A stretch of 64,000 bases of DNA from CALARM01 sp964431735 (GTDB lineage: Bacteria > Vulcanimicrobiota > SpSt-956 > JAKJGF01), in contig CAYSLJ010000002.1 of the NCBI GenBank assembly GCA_964431735.1, positions 1 through 64,000 on the forward strand, given 5' to 3'. Position numbers and translations under genes: made by a program. Shown in pieces: positions 1-8,024 of this stretch. The first letter of the stretch is position 1, and every line of letters starts with the position of its first letter. The notes under the pieces were generated by a model. That model did no database searches and was not told where the DNA came from. It saw nothing but the letters and a program-made list of their open reading frames with translations.

Positions 1-56
1 GGAGGATACTGATTGTTCTAACAATTTGCCGGAGTTATTTTTCCTGCAGTCCTAAT
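1..56. repeat. Right half of C-type miniature repeat
   Basis: This segment runs from a GGAGGATA edge to CAGTCCTAATTACC. It closely matches the right halves of the complete C elements at 30558-30690 and 30838-30970, including the shared stretch CTAACAATTTGCCGGAG. The window edge cuts off the left half and the heptad core. It is followed directly by a B-type arm, the same C-then-B order seen near 30690. It is non-coding. Confidence 0.75.
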
Positions 57-170
57 TACCGCTCCAGGTAAATTGGTACAAAAAAATATGGCACTCACTC
101 CTATCTCTGGCCGGGCTCTGGAGGAAAAGATATGCCGTATTAAAAGAGAGTTATAAATTATATCGTAAAT
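50..170. repeat. Left arm of B-type miniature repeat
   Basis: The arm contains GGTAAATTGGTAC, then CTGGCCGGGCTCTGGAGG and GATATGCCGTATTA. It matches the arms at 18632-18720 and 56401-56510 over about 90 bp. No matching right arm is evident before the tRNA gene. The remaining bases to 338 hold a short GGGTGAT-type heptad stretch at about 220-239 and a TTGATTTCATAAAT segment that also precedes the A elements near 19962 and 24419. I see no gene in 1-382. Confidence 0.7.
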
Positions 171-338
171 TTACTTTTAATGAAAATTGCAATTGATTTC
201 ATAAATCTATTAATTGATGAGGGTGTTGGGTGATGGGTTAAGAAGATCCAGAATCTGGGACCCAAAACCTGAGACATTTAATTAATTTTCATTTATATAA
301 AAATTACACATCAAACCATATAAATCCTGATTAACCTC

Positions 339-367
339 TTGACATTTTCGTAAGTTTGCAGTATTCT
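339..367 (+). promoter_or_regulatory. Sigma-70-type promoter of tRNA-Leu
   Basis: TTGACA at 339-344 and TATTCT at 362-367 are separated by 17 bp, and the tRNA begins 15 bp after the -10 hexamer. The match to a housekeeping sigma-70 promoter is the best in the window. Confidence 0.8.
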
Positions 368-382
368 GTTATAGGTCAACAG

Positions 383-471
383 GCCGAAGTGGTGGAATTG
401 GCAGACACGCTGGATTCAGGATCCAGTGAGCCTTAAGTAAGCTCGTACCGGTTCGACTCCGGTCTTCGGCA
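383..471 (+). tRNA. tRNA-Leu (anticodon CAG)
   Basis: GCCGAAG at 383-389 pairs with CTTCGGC at 464-470, with A471 as the discriminator base. The anticodon stem CTGGA/TCCAG encloses a loop reading TTCAGGA, giving anticodon CAG. A long variable arm follows (GAGCCTTAAGTAAGCTC region), as expected of a class II tRNA, and the T-loop GGTTCGACTCC is canonical. The 3' CCA is not encoded. It is the only RNA gene I can support in the window and stands alone between its own promoter and terminator. Confidence 0.96.
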
Positions 472-476
472 TAACA

Positions 477-512
477 AAACAGGGACATTCTTTTGAATGT
501 CCCTGTTTTATA
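477..512. terminator. Bidirectional intrinsic terminator
   Basis: AAAACAGGGACATTC is followed by a TTTT loop and the exact complement GAATGTCCCTGTTTT. A T-rich tract follows on the plus strand and an A-rich flank gives a U-tract on the minus strand. It lies between the tRNA and the convergent histidine-kinase gene that ends at 547, so it probably serves both. Confidence 0.85.
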
Positions 513-546
513 TTTTTTACGGAAATAAAACAAGCTATAGTTTATT

Positions 547-1602
547 TTACTCCTGGGATTTATTCTTCGGAACTGTAATGATAAATGTACTGCCCTGTCC
601 CGGTTCACTTACTACGGATATATTACCGCCAAGGGATGAAAGTATATCTTTTACAATCGAAAGACCTATACCTGTGCCTCCTACGTCCTGATTATGGCCT
701 CTGTCCACGCGATAAAACCTCTGAAAAATCTTATCAATATCTTTTTTCGGTATACCAATACCTGTATCTATAACAGAAATTTGAATAGTTTCATCATGTT
801 CCGTAACGTGAATAGTAATGTTTCCTTTACCTTTTAAACCTGTATATTTAATCGCATTATCTATAATATTAATTAAAATCTGGGTCAAACGATCCACATC
901 GGTTAGAATAAGAGAAATACCTGAAGGACATTTTACTACAAATTCCAGAGAATATTTCTGTGCAAAAGGGGTAAGTTTTTCAAGAGTATTATTTATTATA
1001 TCCAGAATATTAACAAGTTCATATTTAATTTTTCTCTCTTTATTTCCACACATAGAAGAAGTCACATCGAGTAAACTTACTGTAAGACGAACAAGTCTGT
1101 TGGTTTCATCATTTATGACCTGAAGAAAACGCCTGCATACCTCCGGTTCACTGTAAGCACCTTCCAGAAGAGTTTCAACAAATCCCTTTATAGATGTGAG
1201 AGGCGTTCTAAATTCATGAGAAGCATTTCCTACAAATTGAACCATTGCTTTTTCAATATTTCTCAGTGTAGTAAAATCCCTCATAATAACCATTAAGCCG
1301 TCCAGTTTATCACCTTTTACAAGAGGAACCAGAAATACTGAAAAAACCTTTTTATCAGGTAACTCCAGTATTTTTTCCACTGCTCCCGGCGTTGAACCTT
1401 TAAAAACTTCATCTACAAATTCTATAAAGTCCCCATTATCCAGAACATCATATTTTTCCCCTGTTACTTTATCTCTTTTAACGGAAAAAACCAGTTCTGC
1501 CATAGAATTAAAGAGCTGTATTTTTCCTGATTTATTCAAACCTATTACAGCATCGAAACCACATTCTACCGCACATTCTAAAAGTCTGGTATAAACGCTC
1601 AT
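547..1602 (-). CDS. PAS-domain sensor histidine kinase, PhoR/WalK-like, soluble
   Basis: A 351-residue two-component sensor kinase. An N-terminal PAS-like region (about residues 5-110) is followed by a HisKA helix with GNASHEFRTPL, whose H129 is the expected phosphorylation site. The HATPase domain has an N-box (DNAIKYT), DTGIGIP and GGTGIGLSIVK. No transmembrane segment or signal peptide is visible, whereas PhoR and WalK are usually membrane bound, so the stimulus is probably cytoplasmic. It lies 12 bp downstream of the response-regulator gene, and the two form an operon. The sensed signal (phosphate, cell wall or other) cannot be told from the sequence. Confidence 0.88.
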   Translation of the reverse strand: MSVYTRLLECAVECGFDAVIGLNKSGKIQLFNSMAELVFSVKRDKVTGEKYDVLDNGDFIEFVDEVFKGSTPGAVEKILELPDKKVFSVFLVPLVKGDKLDGLMVIMRDFTTLRNIEKAMVQFVGNASHEFRTPLTSIKGFVETLLEGAYSEPEVCRRFLQVINDETNRLVRLTVSLLDVTSSMCGNKERKIKYELVNILDIINNTLEKLTPFAQKYSLEFVVKCPSGISLILTDVDRLTQILINIIDNAIKYTGLKGKGNITIHVTEHDETIQISVIDTGIGIPKKDIDKIFQRFYRVDRGHNQDVGGTGIGLSIVKDILSSLGGNISVVSEPGQGSTFIITVPKNKSQE

Positions 1603-1614
1603 AACTCTTATATT

Positions 1615-2307
1615 CTAACCTTCCTCCCCCTGAAATTTATAACCTATGCCATGGACAGTTTTCAGATATTTAGGATTACTGGGTTTATCTTCAATCTTCT
1701 GTCTGAGCCTTCTTACATGAACATCAACAGTTCTTGTATCACCCAGATAATCATAACCCCAGAGCTGTTCAAGGAGAAAATCTCTTGTAAATACCTTGCC
1801 TGCACTGATGGCAAGAAGTTTTAAAAGGTCAAATTCTTTCGGTTTTAAATCGATTTTTTTATCGTTCAGCCTGACTTCATGTTTAATCAAATTTATATGA
1901 AGATTATCGAAATGTAATTCTTCCTGTTCATCAGCCTTCTGACCTGTTCTTCTGAGAACAGTTCTGATTTTGGTTATTAACAATTTCGGGCTGAAAGGCT
2001 TGGTCACATAATCATCTGCTCCGAGTTCCAGTCCAAGGATCATGTCAATTTCCTCTCCCTTGGCTGTCACAATTATAATCGGAACTTTAGACTCTTTTCT
2101 CAGGGTTTTACATACATCAAGCCCTCCGAGTTCCGGCATCATCAAATCCAGGATTATAAGGTCAGGCTTCTCCTCTCTGGCAACCCTGAGAGCTTCCATA
2201 CCGTCAAAGGCTGTAGCTACTTCATAACCTTCTTTTTTTAAATTGAATTTCATTAATTCTACAATATTTCTTTCATCATCTACAACAAGTATTTTTTCAC
2301 GGGCCAT
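1615..2307 (-). CDS. OmpR/PhoB-family response regulator
   Basis: Receiver domain (residues 1-120) with acidic pair D10-D11, phospho-acceptor D54 in ILDLMMPE, and K in VTKPFSP. It is followed by a winged-helix DNA-binding domain with GDTRTVDVHVRRLRQKIE. An upstream extension of the frame to 2418 is possible, but it translates heptad repeat DNA (a VKRHASPVT-type peptide), so I start at ATG 2307 (MAREKILVVDDE). The best ribosome-binding-like sequence, AAGGAGGTG near 2340, is unusually far from this ATG. It is the partner of the adjacent kinase and probably acts as a transcription activator or repressor of an unknown regulon. Confidence 0.9.
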   Translation of the reverse strand: MAREKILVVDDERNIVELMKFNLKKEGYEVATAFDGMEALRVAREEKPDLIILDLMMPELGGLDVCKTLRKESKVPIIIVTAKGEEIDMILGLELGADDYVTKPFSPKLLITKIRTVLRRTGQKADEQEELHFDNLHINLIKHEVRLNDKKIDLKPKEFDLLKLLAISAGKVFTRDFLLEQLWGYDYLGDTRTVDVHVRRLRQKIEDKPSNPKYLKTVHGIGYKFQGEEG

Positions 2308-2353
2308 GCATCCTGGTCTCAAAAGGAAACCAGTAAACACCTCCTTTGGTAAA

Positions 2354-2460
2354 ATCGTGACGGGTGACGCGTGACGCTTAACGCGTGAAGTTTCGGGATT
2401 AACCGATTTGCAATCCACATTACTTTAAGTAAAACATTTTCTCCCGTTACGCGTTACGAC
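2354..2460. repeat. Heptad repeats in opposite orientations flanking the response-regulator leader
   Basis: GTGACGG-GTGACGC-GTGACGC units at about 2356-2390 face inverted units (GTTACGC-GTTACGA) at 2445-2460. The second block overlaps the 3' end of the radical SAM gene and supplies its final codons CGT AAC GCG TAA. Confidence 0.85.
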
Positions 2461-3940
2461 CACAAAAATCTTTATCCATTAAAGCTTTTCTCCAACTCTG
2501 AAAGTTCTCCTTCTTAGATTTACTAACTAAAAAAATTATTCTGCTCATACCTCTGTCTCCAGAAGCGAGTAAGGCCTGTATGAAAGACCATTTAAGGCTT
2601 TCAAATTTCAATCTAACATTTTTAATTTTTTTAAATTTATCCTTCAAAAATCTTATCTTTTCTTCCATTTCATCCATAGAAACAGGAGGAAAAGACGCAA
2701 AATCTGTAGCAGGTTTCGGAATAAATTGATTTATACTCAAATATAATTTCACGTCACCTCTGTCACACATTTTTTTGACAAAAGACACTATTTCCTCCAG
2801 ATCTGCTCCTGTCTCACCGGGAAGTCCTATCATAAAATAACACTTAAAATTTCTAATTCCTTTTTTCAATGAAATTTCTACAGATCTAAAGAAATGGTCA
2901 TCACTTATAAACTTGCGACAGAATTGTCTGAGTCTCTGTCCTGCCTCAGGAGCAAGAGTTATGGTTTTCTGACCGGAAACTACAAGGGAAGAAATCATCT
3001 GTTCTGTAATGCTGTCTGCCCTTAAAGAGGAGAATGAAATCTTCATACCAAGAGATATAATAGAAGAACACAGTTCGTCTATATCTTTATAATCACTGAC
3101 ATTGGGAGCAATCAAACCGATAGAATCGGTAAGAGACTTTGCATTTCTGAGAGTCTCCTTTAAAAAATCCAGATTTCTAGTTCTGTAAGGTTTTATACAG
3201 TTTCCTACCATGCAGAAAGAACAGCTGTGCTTACATCCTCTTGCTATTTCGAGTAAAAACATATTTTTAAATTCTGTGTCAGGAGTTATAACAGAAGAAG
3301 CTCCTCTGAAATGATTTAAATCTCTTAAATAATATTTTTTCACACATGAGAAATGAGAATGTAAAGCAGGTACATAAATACCGTCAATATTTGAAATGTC
3401 TTTTAATAATTGGCCTTTGTCTTTATTACCTGACAATTTAAAATTGTGAACAACATCTACGAGTACGGCAAGTATTTCTTCTGCTTCTCCAAGAACTATG
3501 GCATCAAAAAAATCTGCGAGAGGTTCGGGATTAAAAAAACTGAAAGACCCGCCTCCAATAACCAGGGGGAAAGGATTTTCTCTCTGTGAAGAATATATAG
3601 GAATATCTACGAAAGAAAGCATTTGAGGGACTCTTATATAATCGAGTTCAAAAGAGACAGAAAAACCTATTATATCATAATTACCCAGGGGAGTGCCTGT
3701 TTCAAGGGAATATAAACCTTTAGATATATGGTCGGGATAAAAAAAACGTTCTGCTGAAGTATATTTATGGCAGTTAAGAACATCATAAAGGACCTGAAAT
3801 CCAAGACTGGACATACCGACATAATAAGTATTGGGATAGACCAGGGCCACTCTAACAGAAGCTCCATGATGAAAAAAAGCAACAAAAGACTTTTCCTTTT
3901 GAAGCCTCTCTTTTCTCCATTTAGTCAGTTCCCAGTCCAT
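2447..3940 (-). CDS. B12-binding-type radical SAM protein (TIGR03960-like)
   Basis: A 497-residue radical SAM enzyme. The N-terminal 200 residues resemble a cobalamin-binding-like Rossmann domain (VALVYPNTYYVGMSSLG; IGGGSFSFFNPEP). The cluster motif is C236-xxx-C240-xx-C243 in RGCKHSCSFCMVG. The middle part matches the family often found next to cell-division or ribosome-related genes and sometimes fused to DUF2344; that fusion is absent here. The substrate is unknown. The last codons (Arg-Asn-Ala-stop) are heptad repeat sequence, so the native C terminus may have been cut or replaced. It starts 6 bp after the upstream unknown gene. Confidence 0.82.
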   Translation of the reverse strand: MDWELTKWRKERLQKEKSFVAFFHHGASVRVALVYPNTYYVGMSSLGFQVLYDVLNCHKYTSAERFFYPDHISKGLYSLETGTPLGNYDIIGFSVSFELDYIRVPQMLSFVDIPIYSSQRENPFPLVIGGGSFSFFNPEPLADFFDAIVLGEAEEILAVLVDVVHNFKLSGNKDKGQLLKDISNIDGIYVPALHSHFSCVKKYYLRDLNHFRGASSVITPDTEFKNMFLLEIARGCKHSCSFCMVGNCIKPYRTRNLDFLKETLRNAKSLTDSIGLIAPNVSDYKDIDELCSSIISLGMKISFSSLRADSITEQMISSLVVSGQKTITLAPEAGQRLRQFCRKFISDDHFFRSVEISLKKGIRNFKCYFMIGLPGETGADLEEIVSFVKKMCDRGDVKLYLSINQFIPKPATDFASFPPVSMDEMEEKIRFLKDKFKKIKNVRLKFESLKWSFIQALLASGDRGMSRIIFLVSKSKKENFQSWRKALMDKDFCGRNA

Positions 3941-3946
3941 TGTAAT

Positions 3947-4696
3947 TTAAAAAGCCTGTACGACTCGTTCAAGTGATGACATAAGTAAAAAGTTATTCTG
4001 AAAACCCTTACCTGCAGGTCTTATAAGCCACAAATCCTCGGTTATAGAGAGGATCTTCTGCATATGCTGTAAATTAACAAGAAAAATCCTCGGCAGTACG
4101 GATTCAAAGACATCTGTCATAGATAAACTTATCTTTTTTTTCTCTCTATTTTCCTGGTAATGATGATAAAGAGCATATACAAATGCCTGCCAGCTTACAG
4201 GATAATAATCAAATTTAATAGTTTTTTTGTCTGTTATACTCAAAAATCCAAAAACCTCGAGTATATTATTTAAATTCTTAAGCATAGCAGAGCTTTCTTT
4301 ATCCATTAACAGATAAACACTGCTTTTAAAATTAGTCTTACTGATTTCTTTCTTTTGAGGAAGAAAATTATAAAGATAATATAATATTTGAAGAATCACT
4401 GATTCTACAGATGCTAAATGATAAAATATTATTTCTTTTTTTACACTGTCTTCCAGATGGTCAAGATTAATCAATGTTAAAAGAGGAGTATGGATAATTT
4501 TACCATCGTCTGTAAAATTCAAAAATCTCTCTTTTATTACTTCAATATATTTATTTTTTGTTTGAGTGGTCCTGGATGACAGGATTTTATGACTTTCTCT
4601 GTCAAATTCATCTAAAGTCGAAAGGCTGGATGCCAGCTTTAAGAGCATTATTGTTTCATCTAAAATAGCACCGCATTTTATACCATCATAGCCCAT
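3947..4696 (-). CDS. Hypothetical protein between ftsZ and radical SAM gene
   Basis: A 249-residue protein that I do not recognise. It is mostly helical, with many Leu, Lys and Ile residues and no signal peptide or clear membrane segment. An open frame reaches a TTG at 4747, but ATG 4696 has GGGAGG about 11 bp upstream, so I prefer it. It lies 70 bp after ftsZ and 6 bp before the radical SAM gene on the same strand, so it is probably co-transcribed with both. No known motif supports a function. Confidence 0.6.
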   Translation of the reverse strand: MGYDGIKCGAILDETIMLLKLASSLSTLDEFDRESHKILSSRTTQTKNKYIEVIKERFLNFTDDGKIIHTPLLTLINLDHLEDSVKKEIIFYHLASVESVILQILYYLYNFLPQKKEISKTNFKSSVYLLMDKESSAMLKNLNNILEVFGFLSITDKKTIKFDYYPVSWQAFVYALYHHYQENREKKKISLSMTDVFESVLPRIFLVNLQHMQKILSITEDLWLIRPAGKGFQNNFLLMSSLERVVQAF

Positions 4697-4766
4697 AATA
4701 TTTCGGCCCTCCCGGCCAAAGCCTCCTCTCGTATATATGTCACTCAATTATAATTCCACATTACCA

Positions 4767-5834
4767 CTAATCTCTCCTTCTTAAAAAAGCAGGAATATCT
4801 ATATCTGAAGTAGAGAAAGTAGGTTTTCTCGGAGGAGTTATAACAGTGGTTTTAGCAGTCCTCGGAACTTCAGGTGATTTCATACTGCCAAATCCTGTAG
4901 CAACTACAATAATTTTTACATCAGCTTCCATCGTTTCATCACAGGCTGTTCCGAAAATAACAGTGGCTTCCTGATCTACTGCATCTGCAATAAGCTCTGA
5001 AGCTGCATTGATCTCAGCAAGTGTCAGATCTTCTCCTCCTGTTATATTGAACAGTACTCCTCTTGCTCCGTTGATATTTGTCTCAAGGAGCGGACTGGAA
5101 ATGGCTGCTTTAGCTGCATCTACTGCTCTGGTATCACCTGTGCCTATACCGATACCCATCCAGGCCGAGCCTGCATTACTCATTATTGTTTTAACATCGG
5201 CAAAATCAAGATTTATTTCTCCCGGTATAACTATCAAATCTGATATACCCTGAACTGCCTGTCTTAAAATATCATCTGCCTCTCTCATAGCTTCACGAAA
5301 AGTGGTTTTCTTTTCAACTACCTGAACAAGTCTATCATTTGGTATGGTAATCAGAGTATCTACTTTATTTTCCAGTCTTGCAATACCTTCTTCAGCCAGT
5401 TTCATTTTCTGGCGTAATTCAAAAGAAAAAGGTTTGGTAACGACTCCTACCGTAAGAGCTCCCGTATTTTTAGCAACTTCTGCCACTACAGGCGCTCCAC
5501 CTGTCCCTGTACCTCCTCCCATACCTGCAGTAATAAAGACCATATCAGCACCCTGTAAAGCATTTATTATATCTTCTCTATTTTCTTCTGCTGCCTGCTG
5601 ACCTATTTCCGGTCTGGCTCCCGCACCTAAACCTCTGGTCAATTTGGCTCCAACCTGAATCTTTAAATCAGCTTTACACATATCTAAAGCCTGAGCATCT
5701 GTATTAATGGCTATAAATTCGACACCCTGGACACCCATTTCAATCATTCGGGTAACTGCATTACATCCACCACCGCCCACACCTACTACCTTAATGATAG
5801 CCTGTTTTTCTATTCCTAAACCCTGCTGGTCCAT
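4767..5834 (-). CDS. ftsZ: Cell division GTPase FtsZ
   Basis: A 355-residue tubulin homologue that polymerises into the division ring. It has the N-terminal GGGGCNAV loop, the GTP-binding tubulin signature GGGTGTG (residues 106-112) and the T7-loop region (NLDFADVKTIM). The C-terminal peptide DIPAFLRRRD matches the conserved tail that binds FtsA, SepF or ZipA-type partners. The spacer between the core and this tail is short (about 25 residues). A purine-rich GGGGG site precedes the ATG. No ftsA is found beside it; the membrane anchor must be encoded elsewhere or be another protein such as SepF. Confidence 0.98.
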   Translation of the reverse strand: MDQQGLGIEKQAIIKVVGVGGGGCNAVTRMIEMGVQGVEFIAINTDAQALDMCKADLKIQVGAKLTRGLGAGARPEIGQQAAEENREDIINALQGADMVFITAGMGGGTGTGGAPVVAEVAKNTGALTVGVVTKPFSFELRQKMKLAEEGIARLENKVDTLITIPNDRLVQVVEKKTTFREAMREADDILRQAVQGISDLIVIPGEINLDFADVKTIMSNAGSAWMGIGIGTGDTRAVDAAKAAISSPLLETNINGARGVLFNITGGEDLTLAEINAASELIADAVDQEATVIFGTACDETMEADVKIIVVATGFGSMKSPEVPRTAKTTVITPPRKPTFSTSDIDIPAFLRRRD

Positions 5835-5995
5835 TAAAGTTTATCCCCCTTTCGAATAGTACTTTTATTCTATATAAATTTTTAATTCCCTTTTAACTAT
5901 TTAATTAATAATAATTTTTAATAATAAATAACAATAAATAAAATGATTAATGTATCACTGAATTAAGTAAAAACTTCATCCAGTCTAAAATTTCT

Positions 5996-6078
5996 CTTAT
6001 TAGTAAGGAATGGACATGTATTAATAATTTCTTTCCTCCCGTAACGCGTAACGCGTTACATATTTAATTTTCATTCCT
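5996..6078. repeat. D-type miniature repeat with heptad core
   Basis: AGTAAGGAATGGA at the left and TTTTCATTCCTGAT at the right form imperfect inverted ends around GTAACGC-GTAACGC-GTTAC units at 6041-6059. It matches the fuller copy at 40721-40841. It fills most of the 250-bp gap between ftsZ and sbp. The rest of that gap (5835-5995) is very AT-rich with no gene seen. Confidence 0.7.
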
Positions 6079-6081
6079 GAT

Positions 6082-6426
6082 TTATTTAGAGAAATATAAC
6101 TTATACAAGCACCTCCTGATAGCAGCAAAATTAGTAAAAACCCTGACTCCAAATGTAACAACAACTGCAAGATAGAAATCAACACCCATTTTATCTCCCG
6201 TATAGGTTAAAAATGCAGCAAGTGCTGTATTGGTAGTAAATCCCAGGATAAAAGTGGTGAGACAAAAATTATGTTCAAGTCCTGCTCTCCATGCCCCTGT
6301 AACAGTATCAAGTCCTGCAAGAAATGCTACGGAAATATATCTTGTATATACAACCGGTATATTAATAGGAGGAAGAATATAGCCTATTATAAGTCCTATA
6401 CATACTCCAAGCAACGGTAATAACAT
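6082..6426 (-). CDS. sbp: Small basic protein Sbp (DUF1290)
   Basis: A 114-residue membrane protein with three hydrophobic segments. The sequence LAGLDTVTGAWRAGLE is characteristic of the small basic protein family found beside ftsZ in Firmicutes and Actinobacteria. The start is ATG 6426, with AAGGAG 8 bp upstream; a longer frame exists but lacks a site. It follows the DUF881 gene by 4 bp. Its exact role is not established; the association with division and membrane proteins is known for the family. Confidence 0.88.
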   Translation of the reverse strand: MLLPLLGVCIGLIIGYILPPINIPVVYTRYISVAFLAGLDTVTGAWRAGLEHNFCLTTFILGFTTNTALAAFLTYTGDKMGVDFYLAVVVTFGVRVFTNFAAIRRCLYKLYFSK

Positions 6427-6430
6427 AACA

Positions 6431-7177
6431 CTATTCTCCTTCCCTGGCAGGCATGGCATATTGAAACACCAGAGGGCCGTTATAAGCAGAAATTTTAATA
6501 TACTTCTGTTGAGTTATATTTATAGAAACACCATTTCTGATACTTAATGCCATTGAATCCACATAACCCCCTGTCATCCTGAGAGCGGTTTCCAGTTTTT
6601 CAGCAGCTCCTATTGCCCTTATCTCATAAGGAGGTACAAGGCGATTGGTATTGACCAGTATGGCAGGCCCCACACATCTTATAGATGTTGTAGCTATAAC
6701 CCTCTGATCATTTATTGATATAGCCTCTGCACCTGCAGACCATAATTCTGTTATAAGACTCCTTAAATCTACATCATGAACTAAAAAAAAGTAAGGGTCT
6801 TCATTTCCCTGGGGAGACATAAGGCTATCCTGCAGTAGAACAATGATGCCCTCTCCTTTAACAGGAACAAGACCTGCAACAAGTCTGGCATTTAAAACCT
6901 GTTCTTTTAAGGTTTTCAATTGACTGAGATCCTTTGAAGTAACGTCATCATATCTATTGAGAAGTTCTCTCTGTGATTGTACCTCTGTCTGGAGTTTGTT
7001 TCTTTCTTCTTCAAGCTGATTTATTACACTGGCAAGCTTTGCCACAGGTACTGAAGAATAAGGAAAACCTTCTTTTTGCTGAATTCTGAATTGAATTACA
7101 ATAATAATTCCAAGCAATACAAAAGCCATAAATACGGGTATTTGCCAGTTATTATTTCCTGTCTTTATTTCAACCAT
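6431..7177 (-). CDS. DUF881 family membrane-anchored protein
   Basis: A 248-residue protein with one N-terminal transmembrane helix (about residues 12-31), a coiled-coil stretch (residues 45-85, many Leu, Glu and Gln) and the DUF881 domain (GEGIIVLLQDS; NDQRVIATTSIRCVGPAILVN). This family sits with sbp and ftsQ/divIB in Gram-positive dcw clusters. Its function is unknown but probably linked to division or envelope assembly. It is tightly packed between ftsQ (3 bp) and sbp (4 bp). Confidence 0.88.
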   Translation of the reverse strand: MVEIKTGNNNWQIPVFMAFVLLGIIIVIQFRIQQKEGFPYSSVPVAKLASVINQLEEERNKLQTEVQSQRELLNRYDDVTSKDLSQLKTLKEQVLNARLVAGLVPVKGEGIIVLLQDSLMSPQGNEDPYFFLVHDVDLRSLITELWSAGAEAISINDQRVIATTSIRCVGPAILVNTNRLVPPYEIRAIGAAEKLETALRMTGGYVDSMALSIRNGVSINITQQKYIKISAYNGPLVFQYAMPAREGE

Positions 7178-7180
7178 ATG

Positions 7181-8014
7181 TCAATCCTCTTTATGAACCA
7201 CACTGTTTCCCTTATCATTTTTTTTGGGAGTTCCATGAAGTTTAAGAACAAATCTCTTATATCTCATATCAACTGACTCTATAGCAAGTCCTTTATCAGA
7301 TATACTCTGAGAAATAGAAGGAAGTAAAGATAGTTTTTCAGGTATTTCTTTTTTATCTCTACCGAGATTAAATTTAATATTATTTCTTGAGTAAAGAATA
7401 ATATCACCTGCTCCGTCGACTTCAATTTCGGGAAAATTCTCTATTATATCAGAGCCACAGGATTTCAGGCATAGTATCAAAGTATCCAGATTATTAAGAA
7501 TTAATTTTTTCCCAAGAAATATATCTCTATCAACACCTCTTATAACAGGAAAATTCCAGTTATTTAACGTGTCTACAGTTGAAACTACAATCCCTTCTTC
7601 ATCAATATAAAAAGAACTATTACCAGTTTTTACTATGGCTATAGGCTGCCTTTCTTTAATGTTTATAATTATCCTGTCCGGAAGTTCAAACTGAAGTGAT
7701 ATATTACTGATCCATGGTATATCTTTTAAGCGCCTTGCTACCTGAGAAGATCCGGCAGAACCTCTGTCAAAAATTATATACCAGATATTCTGTTTCACTA
7801 CCTGAGCATTTTCTACTATGTTCTCTACAGGAATATACTTGGAACCTGTAACAGCAATCTCTCTTATAAGAAAAAAATCCGACGTACAGAATATAAACTG
7901 ATTTATACATAAAATAATTATTATCAGAAATATCCTGAAGGCATCTTCTTTTTTATGAGAAGAAATCTTTCCTCCATCTATTATACGAAATTTTCTTCTA
8001 TTATTATCACTCAT
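7181..8014 (-). CDS. ftsQ: Cell division protein FtsQ/DivIB
   Basis: 277 residues with a short cytoplasmic N terminus, one transmembrane helix (about 27-48) and an extracytoplasmic POTRA domain starting at FFLIREIAVTGSKYIPVENI, followed by the FtsQ beta domain (RQPIAIVKTGNSSFYIDEEG). The protein links FtsB/FtsL and the septal synthase in other bacteria. It lies 10 bp after ftsW and 3 bp before the DUF881 gene. Confidence 0.9.
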   Translation of the reverse strand: MSDNNRRKFRIIDGGKISSHKKEDAFRIFLIIIILCINQFIFCTSDFFLIREIAVTGSKYIPVENIVENAQVVKQNIWYIIFDRGSAGSSQVARRLKDIPWISNISLQFELPDRIIINIKERQPIAIVKTGNSSFYIDEEGIVVSTVDTLNNWNFPVIRGVDRDIFLGKKLILNNLDTLILCLKSCGSDIIENFPEIEVDGAGDIILYSRNNIKFNLGRDKKEIPEKLSLLPSISQSISDKGLAIESVDMRYKRFVLKLHGTPKKNDKGNSVVHKED

Positions 8015-8024
8015 AATATTCTCC

